Assembly: GCA_937872445.1 (NCBI GenBank)
Contig: CALMSL010000101.1
Location: forward strand, 1 to 64,000
Length of the DNA: 64,000 nucleotides
Direction of reading: 5' to 3'
Source: an uncultured Microbacteriaceae bacterium
Lineage (GTDB): Bacteria > Actinomycetota > Actinomycetes > Actinomycetales > Microbacteriaceae
Positions 48,778 to 61,106 of the stretch are shown here, piece after piece (positions within the stretch are counted from its first letter, which is position 1; the number at the start of each line of letters is the position of its first letter). The notes under the pieces are model-generated. The model saw only the letters and a list, made by a program, of their open reading frames with translations, searched no databases and was not told the origin of the DNA. Both the position numbers and the translations under genes were made by a program.

Positions 48778-51561
48778 ATGGCGGTCGTCGAACGTGAGTG
48801 GGAACTGGCTCAGTTGCGCAGTTTCCTTGGCTCGGTCGGTGCACCCGGTGGCCGTTCCGCCGCCGTCCTCGGGGTGCCGGGAATCGGAAAGTCCACGCTG
48901 CTGGATGTGGTGACCGGGGAGTGTGCCGGGTGGCGCATCCTGAGCGCACGGGGGACTCCTCTCGGCACTCACGTTCCGCACGGGGTGCTGATCCAGCTGT
49001 TTTCGGGCCTGGCGCGAATCGGGGCGCCGGGAGATGAACCATTCGATGGTCCGGGCAGGATGCTTCGCGATCTCGTGTTGAACTGCGACATCGCTGCGGA
49101 TGCCGCGGCCCTGTCCTATTCGCTCCACTGGGTCATCGCCCGCCTGGCGGCCAACCAGCGAGTTCTCGTCGTCGTAGACGACCTCCACTGGGCTGACCCG
49201 GCATCGATCACGATTCTCGGCAATGCGATGGGATTGCTCCGGTCAGAACGGGCCGGATTCCTGTTCGGCGTCCGAAGAATTCCTCGGGAAATTGCGAATT
49301 CGGTGCTCTCGGAAATTCTTGAGGTATCCACGATCGTCGGCCCTGGGCCGCTCACTCTCGCGGGCACCGCGTCGATCGTGGCGGGCAGCGCGCCAGGAGG
49401 CTCGGGAGCTGAACTGGATGTCGGGCGCATACACGAGTTGTCCGGCGGGATTCCGTTTTTCGTGACTGAACTCGTCGCAATGGGTCTGGCGGGTCAGGAG
49501 CTCACTTCATCACTGCATGTCATCGAATCGATTGGTGGGCGGCTCGACCGCCTGGGGGACCCCCACGGGGAAGTGGCTCGCGCCGTCGCCGTGCTTGGTT
49601 CCGATGCAACGCCCGAGACAATCTGCGCTCTCGCGGCAGTGGCGGGCGACGCGCTTCCCCGGGTTGTCAGTGATCTGATCTCCGAAGGGATCTTTTCGGA
49701 TTCGGGACGACTGGAACTGGCGCACCCACTCATTTCGGAAGCCATCCGGAACGGCATGGACGCAGGCAGGCTGACCACCCTCCACGATCGGGCCGCTGGG
49801 ATACTCCACTCGCTCGGAGGATCCGGGTCACGCGTAGCTGCCCACATCGTCCGAAGCCCGATCGGGCATGACGAGTGGCGGGTTGCGCTGCTCTTGAGCG
49901 CCGGGCACGCGGCGCTCGCCTCCGGGTCGGTGGATGACGCCATCGTCTACCTTGGCCGTGCCCTGCTGGAGATGAGGGATGGGGATCCTCGACGGCCGGG
50001 CGTCCTCGTGGATGCCGCCAGGGCCAGCAGGGATGCCAACGACCCCGACGCGGCTGTGACCCAGTGGCGCGAGGCGCTCACGCTGGTCAGTGATATCACC
50101 GTGAGGACGCGAATACTTGCGGAGCTGGGCGCCACCCTGTTCGAGGCAGGTGACACGAGGGCTGCCGACGCGGCGTTCGAGCGGGGCATTAGTGAACTCA
50201 CAGCGTCCGGTGTGGCGACCACCCAACCGATCTACCGTGAATTCGCCGCGAAAGGATTGTCGGTGCGGTTGAGCATTTCGCATCATCCGTCACCGTTTGC
50301 GCAGGAAGTGGTAGAGCAGGCGATCGGACAGCGCCCGAAACTGGACACGTCGGAAGACGCCCGGCTTCTTGGTGCTGCAGCGGTAGGCCTCGCCCTGTCC
50401 GGAGCGTCGGAAGCACAGGCCTCAGCCCTTGCCCTCCGTGCGTATCGTCGCTGGCCCCGGTCGGGTTCTGGTTTCCCGGAGGACCCGGCGACATACCTGC
50501 TCGCCGCGGTTCTCAACATCACCAGCCAATTTGATGAGTGCGAGGAACTTCTCACGAGCGCCATCGAGGAGTCCAGAGTGAGTGGGCGGGTACTGAGCGA
50601 GGCAACGGCACGGTACTGCCGCGGTTCCCTGTACTTCGCCCGGGGCGATATCCGGCACGGCGTGCCCGATCTTCTTGCGGCAGTAAACTCCGTCCAGCTC
50701 GGCTGGGTGCGCTATCGCGAATCGGCCGAAACGATGCTGATTCGCTGCCATATCGCCCTAGGCGATACTGTCGCCGCTGCACGACTCGCCCTCGGGGACG
50801 AGTATTCGAGTGCGAGCGATGTACTGCGATCGATTCAGTACATCGGCAAGTCCGACTATTGGACCAGAGTGGGACGACCGTCGAAGGGGCTCGAATTCGC
50901 GTATCGGGCCCGTGACGCGGTTCCCAGCGGTACCGATGTTTTCGGCTTCGGCTGGCGCGCTTCAGCAGGGGACGCGCTGCTCGCACTCGGCGACAAGGCG
51001 GCCGCTCTGGCCCTGGCCACTCAGGAAGTCGCGCTCGCCGAGTCCACGGGAAGCTACGCCGCAGCGCTCGGACCGGCCCTCTACCGCCGTGCGAGAACGC
51101 TGGATGACGAGAGCGAGGCAATCGTGCTTGCGGAGCGCGCGCTGGAGCTGTTGGGGCCATCTCGGCCCTTCGCCCAGTTGCCGGTCAGGCAACTCCTCGC
51201 CGACCTCATGATCGCGCGAGGTGGGGTGGAGCGGGCCGCAGAAATGCTCGAAAATGCACTCGACTATGTGCAGTCGCAGAGGCTTGTTCGTGCCGAGAAG
51301 CGAATCCGTGCAGTGCTGGGGTCGATCGGGCACCCCATCGTGCCGTCGTCTCTCGAGCGGAGGGTTGCGTCGCTGTCTCCGTCAGAATTCCGGGTTGCGT
51401 CTCTCGCCGCTCAGGGCCTTTCCAATCGTGAGATCGCCGGAAATTTGTTCGTAACCCTGAAGACGGTGGAGTTCCACCTGTCGCATTGCTACCGCAAGCT
51501 GGGTATCCGGGCCAGACACGATCTGGCCCGGACGCTCAATCAACAGGTGGCCGTTGGCTAG
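48778..51561 (+). CDS. LAL-type LuxR-family regulator with ATPase domain
   Basis: 927 residues. N-terminal STAND/AAA-like ATPase: Walker A GVPGIGKST (32-40), Walker B VLVVVDDLHWADP near 130. A long tetratricopeptide-like helical middle follows, and a C-terminal LuxR helix-turn-helix LSPSEFRVASLAAQGLSNREIAGNLFVTLKTVEFHLSHCYRKLGI (about 860-905). Such large ATP-binding regulators respond to small ligands and often control catabolic or secondary-metabolism genes; the target is unknown. GGGCGGAG precedes the ATG. TACAAT at 48740-48745 may be its -10 box. It converges on the protease gene with a four-base overlap. Confidence 0.9.
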   Translation: MAVVEREWELAQLRSFLGSVGAPGGRSAAVLGVPGIGKSTLLDVVTGECAGWRILSARGTPLGTHVPHGVLIQLFSGLARIGAPGDEPFDGPGRMLRDLVLNCDIAADAAALSYSLHWVIARLAANQRVLVVVDDLHWADPASITILGNAMGLLRSERAGFLFGVRRIPREIANSVLSEILEVSTIVGPGPLTLAGTASIVAGSAPGGSGAELDVGRIHELSGGIPFFVTELVAMGLAGQELTSSLHVIESIGGRLDRLGDPHGEVARAVAVLGSDATPETICALAAVAGDALPRVVSDLISEGIFSDSGRLELAHPLISEAIRNGMDAGRLTTLHDRAAGILHSLGGSGSRVAAHIVRSPIGHDEWRVALLLSAGHAALASGSVDDAIVYLGRALLEMRDGDPRRPGVLVDAARASRDANDPDAAVTQWREALTLVSDITVRTRILAELGATLFEAGDTRAADAAFERGISELTASGVATTQPIYREFAAKGLSVRLSISHHPSPFAQEVVEQAIGQRPKLDTSEDARLLGAAAVGLALSGASEAQASALALRAYRRWPRSGSGFPEDPATYLLAAVLNITSQFDECEELLTSAIEESRVSGRVLSEATARYCRGSLYFARGDIRHGVPDLLAAVNSVQLGWVRYRESAETMLIRCHIALGDTVAAARLALGDEYSSASDVLRSIQYIGKSDYWTRVGRPSKGLEFAYRARDAVPSGTDVFGFGWRASAGDALLALGDKAAALALATQEVALAESTGSYAAALGPALYRRARTLDDESEAIVLAERALELLGPSRPFAQLPVRQLLADLMIARGGVERAAEMLENALDYVQSQRLVRAEKRIRAVLGSIGHPIVPSSLERRVASLSPSEFRVASLAAQGLSNREIAGNLFVTLKTVEFHLSHCYRKLGIRARHDLARTLNQQVAVG

Positions 51562-53090
51562 AACGTTGCCTGAAAACTGTTCAGGATCTGGGTGAGAACG
51601 GCATCCTTGTCCTGTGCGGATACCATCTGCACCGACAGAATCATGAAGTGTGTCTTCGCGACATCCGTCGAGGCGAGCACCGCAAAGTCGGTGCTCGTTC
51701 CGCCGCACGCGGTGAAGTACACGAACTGGCCGACGTAGTATCCGTCGTCGTACGGTCCCTCATTGCCGACGGTGCAGTCGGCGCCGGCCCCCGACTTGTA
51801 GTTCGCGATGACCACATTGGGGTCGGAGTTGACGGCTTCAGTGCTCGCGGCCACCTGCACCCCAGGTACCGACCATCCCTGGCCGAATGCCTGAAGATCG
51901 GGGCTCGCTGTGACGCTGTAGAACGTCAACCCGCTGTCGGTGAAACTGCTGCCGTCGAGCTGCGACCAGGTACTCGGCACGGTCACCCCAACAGAGCCGC
52001 TGTCATCGGTAATCGAGACAAAGCTGTCGACGTTGCCGCCGCCACCGGAGTTGCCGGAGGAGACCAGCTTGATCTCCTTGCCGTTGAACTGCCCTTCGTA
52101 CACGGAATCGTTGGACGGGCGATAGATGCGGTAGTCAATGGTGGCGTCGACGCCCTGAGTCTTGAGCACCTGGCAGTAGTCGGCGAGGCTGCCGTCCGGC
52201 GCCATGGATACCCCGGCGAGGTCGATCAGCACATCTCCCGGCTCGATGCCGCTGATGTCGGCCGGCCCGCCGGCAGCGACCGATTCAATCCAAATTCCGT
52301 TTGGGGTCCCGTCGTCGGCTGGGGGAAGAGCCTGGGCGTTGATTCCCATTGAGAGAACCGGCTTGCCCTTGATGAGGTCTGCAAGCACGGGAAGCACCTG
52401 ATCTCGGTGGATTGCGTAGTTGTAGTCCAGGTCGTCGTTTCCCGCGTAGTTCACGCCGACGACACGGCCATTGGGGTCGACGAGCGGGCCGCCGGAGTTT
52501 CCGCCTCTGATCCGCGCATCATGCTCGATGACGTGATCGAGGGATGCCCACGAGTCGTCCTGCGGAACATCATTCTTGGACACGATCCCGCGTGTCATCG
52601 TGAAATTCGGGTCGCCGAGGGGGAAGCCGGCCGAGTAGACGTCGAGGGCCGTCTCGATGTCGCCTTGATGCCAGGCGAAATACGGATAGGTCCCCTTATC
52701 CAATTGGATCACGGCAAGGTCGAGGCACTCTGACGCACCGAGAACTTTCGCGTTGTATTGCTTGCTCGAGTCGCCACCCAGCCAGACTTTGAGGGTGCCT
52801 GCGCCCACGACGACGTGGTTGTTGGTCACGGCAAGACCGCTCGGGTCGATGATGAAGCCCGAACCGCGTCCAGCGCTCTCGGACGCCTGCGTCGATCCCT
52901 GGGGAACGAACGTGCCCTGCGCCTGAATCTGTATGGTCGCCGACCGCACTCCCTTGAAGTCGACGGCAGGCGGGCCGCTCGGCAGGCCGATCCCGATACA
53001 GCCGCTCAATCCGAGTGCCGTGGTCATGACGATTGCCAACACGCTCATCGTGCGAACGTTGCGTCGCGTTGCTGCGTAAACTGTGCTCAC
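51558..53090 (-). CDS. Surface lipoprotein serine protease, S1C (HtrA/DegP-like), with extra C-terminal domain
   Basis: 510 residues from GTG 53090. The signal ends in lipobox LSGC (Cys31), so the protein is anchored outside the cell. The trypsin-like triad is His92 (TNNHVV), Asp124 (CLDLAV) and Ser199 (GGNSGGP). One PDZ domain follows (about 245-330, GIWIESVAAGGPADISGIEPGDVLI). After a Gly/Ser linker near 355-362 comes about 150 residues of unassigned domain. It likely degrades or holds damaged exported proteins. AGGAGG lies five bases before the start. The long stretch upstream holds a 24-base palindrome. Confidence 0.9.
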   Translation of the reverse strand: MSTVYAATRRNVRTMSVLAIVMTTALGLSGCIGIGLPSGPPAVDFKGVRSATIQIQAQGTFVPQGSTQASESAGRGSGFIIDPSGLAVTNNHVVVGAGTLKVWLGGDSSKQYNAKVLGASECLDLAVIQLDKGTYPYFAWHQGDIETALDVYSAGFPLGDPNFTMTRGIVSKNDVPQDDSWASLDHVIEHDARIRGGNSGGPLVDPNGRVVGVNYAGNDDLDYNYAIHRDQVLPVLADLIKGKPVLSMGINAQALPPADDGTPNGIWIESVAAGGPADISGIEPGDVLIDLAGVSMAPDGSLADYCQVLKTQGVDATIDYRIYRPSNDSVYEGQFNGKEIKLVSSGNSGGGGNVDSFVSITDDSGSVGVTVPSTWSQLDGSSFTDSGLTFYSVTASPDLQAFGQGWSVPGVQVAASTEAVNSDPNVVIANYKSGAGADCTVGNEGPYDDGYYVGQFVYFTACGGTSTDFAVLASTDVAKTHFMILSVQMVSAQDKDAVLTQILNSFQATF

Positions 53091-53174
53091 CGAATCCTCC
53101 TGCTGCAGCGAGTGCACCCCACCCGCCTGTGTAGCCAGCATTCCGTTTTGGGCGGTGCCGGGGGAGGACCGACG

Positions 53175-53198
53175 ACCCTAGTTTGCGAACACTAGGGT
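53175..53198. promoter_or_regulatory. 24-bp palindrome, candidate operator
   Basis: ACCCTAGT-N8-ACTAGGGT is a perfect eight-base inverted repeat whose centres sit one helical turn and a half apart. It is 85-108 bases upstream of the protease start codon and 32 bases after the lipoprotein stop. No T-run follows on either strand, so a regulator site is more likely than a terminator. Confidence 0.5.
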
Positions 53199-53229
53199 AG
53201 GCCGAGCACACGCAGGGGAGGTCGAACTT

Positions 53230-53880
53230 TTACGGATTCGCATCCCGGAGCGCCGGGCGGACCTGCACGACGTCCGCCCCGTACGCGGTGTCGAGGTGGC
53301 GCTGGATGTCCCCATCGTCGTAGACGTACGTTGCAAAGAGGTATCCGTTTTCGATCCAGGAGGTGAGGGGCCGCAACGCACCAACGGTCGCGAGTTCATT
53401 CTGGATGGCGAGAAGTCGCTGCTCTGGCGATGTGCCTGCGTTTTCGGGCTCCCGCCGGGGATCCACAATCCGAATCGGGTCGTACAGCGCGAGCCACATC
53501 GGTGGAGACGTGACCGTAAAGTGCGTGCCGTCCCAGGTGCCCTGCACGGCGTAGCCGCCCCACGTCACACCGTCGGAGGTTTCGGCGCCCTGCACCCCGC
53601 TCCAGTCCCATCCCGCAATTTCCGGTCCGCTGCACTGGGGCGGGTAGGACTCCGCGACTGGCCCGAGGCAGAACTGGGGTGCGCTGTCGCCGATCTGGAT
53701 AACCGTGCCCTGGCCGAGGACCTCGCCGGGGGCTGGGATGCCTTCGGGGGGTTGTGCGCCCGGCCGCGCGGGAGTTGAACACGCCCCGAGCAGTGCCGCG
53801 GCTGCGACGATGCCAGCGGCAACACCGAGTGCGGTGAACGGTATCCTCTGGAGCGAAGTGTGCGATCTCGAGGTCATCAC
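53230..53880 (-). CDS. Lipoprotein of unknown function
   Basis: 216 residues. A signal segment ends in lipobox LGAC (Cys34), followed by a Pro-rich linker. The rest is not recognised. It contains WDWSGVQGAETSDGVTWGGYAVQGTWDG and a C-terminal part with DIQRHLDTAYGADVVQVRPALR that may form an alpha/beta domain. The start may be GTG 53880 or ATG 53877. It lies upstream of the surface protease gene on the same strand, 139 bases away. The shared location outside the membrane suggests, but does not prove, a link. Confidence 0.7.
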   Translation of the reverse strand: MMTSRSHTSLQRIPFTALGVAAGIVAAAALLGACSTPARPGAQPPEGIPAPGEVLGQGTVIQIGDSAPQFCLGPVAESYPPQCSGPEIAGWDWSGVQGAETSDGVTWGGYAVQGTWDGTHFTVTSPPMWLALYDPIRIVDPRREPENAGTSPEQRLLAIQNELATVGALRPLTSWIENGYLFATYVYDDGDIQRHLDTAYGADVVQVRPALRDANP

Positions 53881-53965
53881 TCCACTGTGCCGCCAGATTC
53901 GCTCGAGCGTAACCCAACGGAAGTGCTTTCCCGGTCGTCACGGTGGGACGCTCCCGCGGTCACAG

Positions 53966-53974
53966 TGGTATTCT
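53966..53974 (+). promoter_or_regulatory. Extended -10 promoter of the leuA leader
   Basis: TGGTATTCT (53966-53974) is an extended -10 box. The leader peptide GTG lies six bases after it, so the transcript probably starts at that GTG. Confidence 0.55.
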
Positions 53975-53980
53975 GAATCC

Positions 53981-54025
53981 GTGTTGTTCCGCTCGCTGCT
54001 TCTTAGCTGCCGCGACGAGACCTAG
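53981..54025 (+). CDS. leuA leader peptide
   Basis: 14-residue reading frame MLFRSLLLSCRDET (GTG start, TAG stop), with Leu at positions 2, 6, 7 and 8. The three consecutive Leu codons (CTG CTT CTT, 53996-54004) sit just before the left arm of the hairpin at 54009-54048. This is the design of a leucine attenuator: ribosome speed over the Leu codons reports leucyl-tRNA supply to the downstream leuA gene. Leucine leaders upstream of leuA have been described in actinobacteria, so the class is known although this copy is new to me. The -10 box spacing suggests a leaderless start. Confidence 0.75.
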   Translation: MLFRSLLLSCRDET

Positions 54026-54060
54026 TTCGGGTCCCTCCTCGTCGCGGCTTCTGCTGATTT
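54009..54060 (+). promoter_or_regulatory. leuA attenuator hairpin
   Basis: GCCGCGACGAG (54009-54019) pairs perfectly with CTCGTCGCGGC (54038-54048); GACC/GGTC (54019-54033) adds an inner stem, and TTCTGCTGATTT follows. The leader peptide runs through the left arm, so a ribosome stalled at the Leu codons would block the hairpin and favour leuA expression. Whether it acts on transcription or translation is not clear because the T-run is broken. Confidence 0.65.
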
Positions 54061-54062
54061 AA

Positions 54063-56527
<2,465 letters not shown>

Positions 56528-56591
56528 GGTGTCATTCTTGTGCATTGGCCGACCGACCGCCGCGACGCGGCGAATTTGAAGCCGGTGCGCC

Positions 56592-56603
56592 GATAATTGG
56601 TGG
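56592..56603 (+). promoter_or_regulatory. Leaderless -10 element
   Basis: GATAAT at 56592-56597 is six bases before the recO ATG. Five of six bases match TATAAT, and no ribosome site is seen. Confidence 0.5.
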
Positions 56604-57383
56604 ATGCCCCTTTACCGTGACGAAGCCGTCGTGCTGCGCACCCACAAGCTGGGTGAAGCCGACCGCATCGTGACGATGCTGGGGCGCCAGCGCGGCAAGA
56701 TCCGAGCCGTGGCGAAGGGGGTACGCCGCACCGGGTCGAAGTTCGGGTCACGGCTCGAACCGTTCATGGTCGTGGACGCGCAATTCTACGAGGGACGAAG
56801 CCTCGACATCGTCACCCAGGCTGAATCCATTGGGGCGTATGGTGCCGAGATCATGGGTGACTACGCGAGTTTCACCGCCGCTAACGTCATGGTGGAAACT
56901 GCGGACAAGGTCACGGAGGACTCGGGTTCGCTTCAGCAGTACCTGCTCCTCGTGGGCGCGCTGAGGTCGCTGGCCCGCCGCGAACACAGCGCAAGCCTCA
57001 CCCTGGACTCGTATCTGCTGAGGTCGCTCGCCATCGCCGGCTGGGAACCGAGTTTCGTCAATTGCGCGGTGACCGGAGCACCTGGGCCGCACACCGCGTT
57101 CGTCGTCCAGCTCGGCGGGGTTGTTGCGGATCATGTGGCGCCGCCAGGGGCCCCGCGACTTGATGCTCTCACCCTGGAACTTCTGGCCGCCCTTCTTTCC
57201 GGCGACTGGACGCACGCGGATGCCTCGCCGGAGCGTTCCCAAAGTCAGGCAAGCGGGATCATCGCCGCGTACGTGCAGTTCCACCTGGAGCGCAGTCTTC
57301 GTTCTCTCCAGCACGTCGATCGGTCGCCGCAGCAGGATCGTGCTGTTCCGCTCCCTGAGGCACTCGAAGGGAGCACCGCATGA
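56604..57383 (+). CDS. recO: DNA repair protein RecO
   Basis: 259 residues. The N-terminal OB fold starts [51 protein letters not shown], the family signature. RecO helps load RecA on gaps in the RecFOR pathway. The C-terminal zinc cysteines of some RecO proteins are not obvious here. It overlaps uppS as ATGA, an order common in Actinobacteria. Confidence 0.94.
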   Translation: MPLYRDEAVVLRTHKLGEADRIVTMLGRQRGKIRAVAKGVRRTGSKFGSRLEPFMVVDAQFYEGRSLDIVTQAESIGAYGAEIMGDYASFTAANVMVETADKVTEDSGSLQQYLLLVGALRSLARREHSASLTLDSYLLRSLAIAGWEPSFVNCAVTGAPGPHTAFVVQLGGVVADHVAPPGAPRLDALTLELLAALLSGDWTHADASPERSQSQASGIIAAYVQFHLERSLRSLQHVDRSPQQDRAVPLPEALEGSTA

Positions 57384-58183
57384 CGCCGACTCCCAAGACG
57401 CACAAGGATTCCGTGGACTTTCGACCGGTCGACTGGACAGGAATCTACCCACCGAAACTTCCCTCCGCAGCCGTTCCGGAGCACGTCGCCATCGTGATGG
57501 ACGGCAACGGCCGCTGGGCGAACGCACGCGGGCTCACCCGCATCGAAGGTCACCGAGCAGGAGAAACTGCGCTGCTGGATGTCGTGGCTGGAGCCATCCA
57601 GCTCGGCGTCAAACACGTGAGCGTGTACGCGTTCTCCACCGAGAACTGGAAGCGCTCGCCCGACGAAGTGCGCTTTCTCATGGGGTTCAACCGGTCCGTG
57701 CTCCATCGCCGGCGCGACCAGTTGAACGACTGGGGCGTGCGCATCCGGTGGGCGGGCCGCAAGCCGCGACTGTGGGGTTCCGTTATCAAGGAACTCCAGT
57801 TCGCGGAACAGCTGACATCGCACAACTCCGTGCTCACTCTCACGATGTGCGTGAATTACGGCGGGCGCGTCGAGATCACGGATGCCGTGCGCGCGCTCGC
57901 GACCGAGGTTGCCGCGGGCAGGCTCACGCCGGGTGGCATCACCGAACGCAGCATCCAGCGGCACCTGTACACGCCCGACCTGCCTGACGTTGATCTGTTT
58001 GTGCGGAGTTCGGGGGAGCAGCGCACCAGCAATTTCCTGCTGTGGCAGAGCGCGTACGCGGAAATGGTGTTCCTCGACACCCTGTGGCCCGACTTCACGC
58101 GCGAGGACCTGTGGCGGGCGGTCGAAGTGTATGCCGCACGAAACCGGCGATTCGGCGGAGCACAGGACGCTCCATCGGTCTGA
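57380..58183 (+). CDS. uppS: Isoprenyl transferase (undecaprenyl diphosphate synthase type)
   Basis: 267 residues, cis-prenyltransferase. The substrate motif [22 protein letters not shown] near residue 40 and [25 protein letters not shown] near 205 are diagnostic. It makes the long-chain polyprenyl diphosphate used as lipid carrier in cell-wall synthesis; final chain length cannot be read. Translationally coupled to recO by ATGA overlap. Confidence 0.94.
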   Translation: MTPTPKTHKDSVDFRPVDWTGIYPPKLPSAAVPEHVAIVMDGNGRWANARGLTRIEGHRAGETALLDVVAGAIQLGVKHVSVYAFSTENWKRSPDEVRFLMGFNRSVLHRRRDQLNDWGVRIRWAGRKPRLWGSVIKELQFAEQLTSHNSVLTLTMCVNYGGRVEITDAVRALATEVAAGRLTPGGITERSIQRHLYTPDLPDVDLFVRSSGEQRTSNFLLWQSAYAEMVFLDTLWPDFTREDLWRAVEVYAARNRRFGGAQDAPSV

Positions 58184-58275
58184 TGCGCAAAAAATCGTCA
58201 CGGCTGTCGGAAACGTTGCAGGAAAGCTGCTTTCAGAATGGCGCGCGTCGCCGACGTCGGGGGCAGGATTGAGTC

Positions 58276-59355
58276 ATGACCACAGCATCCGCGGCCACAA
58301 GCCGTCACCTTTCACCGGCACTCACCAGTGCCATCGGGCAATTCCGCGAGGACGCCGCGCGCGGGTATCTTGCGGTCGCCTCGATCGGCTTGCCGACGAA
58401 AGCGACCGTGGAAGCGCAATTGGCCGACATCGAGTTGTGGGCTGCCGGCCGCCGTGACCCCGTCGACTACGACGCGATCCACGAAAACACCCGCGCACAC
58501 TACGCGACGCTTGTTGGGGTTGCCGCAGACCGGGTCGCGACCGGTTCGCAGACGTCTGTCATGGCGAGCGTGTTCGCGGCGGCGGTGCCGGATGGCGCCG
58601 AGGTTCTGTGCGTGGACGGCGACTTCTCGTCGATCATGTTCCCGTTCCTGCAGAGGAAAGGGACCCGGGTGCGCGCGGTCCCGCTCGACGAGCTCGCCGC
58701 ATCCGTGACGGAGGACACCTGGCTCGTCGTGTTCTCGCTCGCCCAATCCGCGACCGGCCGCATCGCGGACGCTGCCGCCGTCGTCGCCGCTGCCCGGCAG
58801 CACGACGCGTTCACGGTGTGCGACCTCACTCAGGCCGCCGGCGTGTACCCGGCGGATGCGTCGATGTTCGATGCGACGCTGTGCCACGCCTACAAGTGGC
58901 TGTGTTCGCCGCGCGGGGTCGCCTTCATGACCGTGAGCGAGCGGTTCCAGAAGGTGTTGACTCCCATCCAGGCCGGCTGGTACGCGGGAGACGACGTGTG
59001 GGGTTCCTGCTACGGCCCGTCCATGGCGCTCGCCGCCTCGGCCCGCCAGTTCGATGTGTCGCCAGCATGGCCGGCATGGGTCGGCGCCGAGCCTGCACTT
59101 CGGCTGTTCTCCGGGCTTGATATGAACGAGGTGTGGGCGTTCACGAGCGGACTCGGCGACGCGCTGTGCGACGCGCTGGACATCCCTCAGCAGCATCAGC
59201 CGATCGTGACGTGGGCGGATGCGGACCAGAAGGACATGGCCAGACTCGTCGCGGCCGGGATCACGGTGTCCGGGCGCGCGGGGCGGTTGCGCGCATCCCT
59301 TCACCTGTGGAATGACCAGAGCGATGTGGAGGCGGTCGCGAAAGCGCTGCGCTGA
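58276..59355 (+). CDS. Class V aminotransferase-fold PLP enzyme
   Basis: 359 residues. The PLP lysine is in CHAYKWLCSPRG (near residue 212), with CDLTQAAGVYPADAS supplying the cofactor Asp, as in the cysteine desulfurase/kynureninase fold. Length fits a class V aminotransferase. Substrate unknown; no sulfur-carrier gene lies nearby, so a desulfurase role is not supported. AGGATTG lies just before the ATG. The 92 bases from uppS hold nothing else clear. Confidence 0.8.
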   Translation: MTTASAATSRHLSPALTSAIGQFREDAARGYLAVASIGLPTKATVEAQLADIELWAAGRRDPVDYDAIHENTRAHYATLVGVAADRVATGSQTSVMASVFAAAVPDGAEVLCVDGDFSSIMFPFLQRKGTRVRAVPLDELAASVTEDTWLVVFSLAQSATGRIADAAAVVAAARQHDAFTVCDLTQAAGVYPADASMFDATLCHAYKWLCSPRGVAFMTVSERFQKVLTPIQAGWYAGDDVWGSCYGPSMALAASARQFDVSPAWPAWVGAEPALRLFSGLDMNEVWAFTSGLGDALCDALDIPQQHQPIVTWADADQKDMARLVAAGITVSGRAGRLRASLHLWNDQSDVEAVAKALR

Positions 59356-59481
59356 GCACGCGAGGCGTGCGAGCCGTACCGCCTGCCTGGCGTTCTGTGC
59401 GGGTCGTCCGGCCCTAAACTGGAGGATCACTGCCGACCGGACGCGAGCCGCGCGCCCGGTAAGACCTCTGGAGTATCACTC

Positions 59482-60867
59482 GTGGCCACCGCCTCCTCCC
59501 TCGATGCCGTCATTTCTCTAGCCAAACGCCGCGGGTTCGTGTTCCAGGCGGGGGAAATTTACGGCGGATCACGGTCCGCGTGGGATTACGGTCCTCTGGG
59601 CGTCGAGCTCAAGGAGAACATCAAGCGCCAGTGGTGGAAGGCGATGGTCACCTCGCGCGACGATATCGTCGGGCTCGACTCCGCCATCATCCAGCCCCGC
59701 CAGGTGTGGGTCGCCTCCGGGCACGTCGGAGCGTTCACCGACCCGCTCACCGAGTGCCTGAACTGCCACCGCAGGTTCCGCGCCGACCACCTCGAGGAGG
59801 CGTACGAGGAAAAGAAAGGGCGGGCCCCGGAGAACGGGCTGGCCGACATCGTGTGCCCGAACTGCGGGACGCGCGGACAGTGGACCGAACCGCGCGACTT
59901 CCAGATGATGCTGAAGACGTACCTCGGCCCCGTGGAAGAGGAAAGCGGCCTGCACTACCTGCGGCCGGAGACCGCGCAGGGCATTTTCGTGAACTTCAAC
60001 AACGTGCTCGGCGCATCCCGGATGAAGCCGCCGTTCGGCATCGCCCAGGTCGGCAAGAGCTTCCGCAACGAGATCACGCCGGGGAACTTCATTTTCCGCA
60101 CGCGGGAATTCGAGCAGATGGAGATGGAATTCTTCGTCGAGCCCGGCTCGGATGAGGAGTGGCACCAGTATTGGATCGACGAACGGGTGAACTGGTATGT
60201 CGATCTCGGGTTGAACCGCGACAATCTTCGGCTCTTCGAGCATCCGAAAGAGAAGCTGTCCCACTACTCGAAGCGCACCGTCGACCTCGAGTACCGTTTC
60301 CAGTTCCAGGGCAGCGAGTGGGGCGAACTTGAGGGCGTGGCGAACCGCACGGACTTCGACCTGACGACGCACAGCGAGCACTCCGGAACCGACCTCTCCT
60401 ATTTCGACCAGACGAAGAACGAACGCTGGACGCCGTACGTCATCGAACCCGCAGTCGGCCTCACGCGGTCGATGATGGCGTTCCTCATTGACGCGTACCA
60501 CGAGGATGAGGCGCCAAACACGAAGGGCGGTGTCGACAAGCGCACGGTGCTTCGGCTCGACCGCAGGCTCGCCCCGGTGAAGGCGGCCGTGCTGCCGCTG
60601 TCGCGAAACGAGGAGCTGTCGCCGATCGCGAAGCAGCTCGCGGCGGATCTGCGCAAGTTCTGGAACATCGACTTCGATGACGCGGGTGCCATCGGGCGCC
60701 GCTACCGCCGTCAGGATGAGATCGGTACGCCGTTCGCGATCACGGTCGACTTCGACTCGCTCGAGGACAAGGCGGTGACCGTGCGCGAACGCGATTCGAT
60801 GGCGCAGGAGCGCATCTCCCTCGACCGCCTCCAGGGCTACCTCGCCGAGCAGCTCCTCGGCGCGTAG
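59482..60867 (+). CDS. glyS: Glycyl-tRNA synthetase (alpha2 type)
   Basis: 461 residues. Class II synthetase with motif 2 [30 protein letters not shown] near residue 193 and motif 3 with the [10 protein letters not shown] segment near 330. A zinc-type CLNC...CPNC pattern is present near 92-132. It is the homodimeric form used by actinobacteria. The GTG start has GGAG eight bases upstream. TAAACT at 59415-59420 is a possible -10 box. No T-box is seen. Confidence 0.96.
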   Translation: MATASSLDAVISLAKRRGFVFQAGEIYGGSRSAWDYGPLGVELKENIKRQWWKAMVTSRDDIVGLDSAIIQPRQVWVASGHVGAFTDPLTECLNCHRRFRADHLEEAYEEKKGRAPENGLADIVCPNCGTRGQWTEPRDFQMMLKTYLGPVEEESGLHYLRPETAQGIFVNFNNVLGASRMKPPFGIAQVGKSFRNEITPGNFIFRTREFEQMEMEFFVEPGSDEEWHQYWIDERVNWYVDLGLNRDNLRLFEHPKEKLSHYSKRTVDLEYRFQFQGSEWGELEGVANRTDFDLTTHSEHSGTDLSYFDQTKNERWTPYVIEPAVGLTRSMMAFLIDAYHEDEAPNTKGGVDKRTVLRLDRRLAPVKAAVLPLSRNEELSPIAKQLAADLRKFWNIDFDDAGAIGRRYRRQDEIGTPFAITVDFDSLEDKAVTVRERDSMAQERISLDRLQGYLAEQLLGA

Positions 60868-60879
60868 GCGACCCGCGTG

Positions 60880-61014
60880 AGCCCAACCTCGACATCCGCC
60901 CCCATCTCTTTTGAAAATTCAGGAATCCACGTCAGCGACGGGCGTGAGAGGGTGTTTTTCCCCGGAATCCGACGTGGATTCCTGAATTTCCGCGGATCTC
61001 ACGTCGGTTGGGCT
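60880..61014. repeat. Large imperfect palindrome P1
   Basis: Outer arms AGCCCAACC (60880-60888) and GGTTGGGCT (61006-61014) frame an inner perfect 19-base inverted repeat, 60915-60933 with 60971-60989, beginning AAATTCAGGAATCC. The loop is 37 bases. The inner arm shares its AAATTCAGGAA core and CGTC end with palindrome P2 at the other side of the next gene. It lies in the gap after glyS. Confidence 0.8.
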
Positions 61015-61106
61015 TCCACTCCCACACAGCGCACGTATCCCTAGACAAGTAGGAAATTGCGGTCGAGCTGGATCCCGGGGCGTTGCAGTGGCCGCAGGAT
61101 TTGCGG

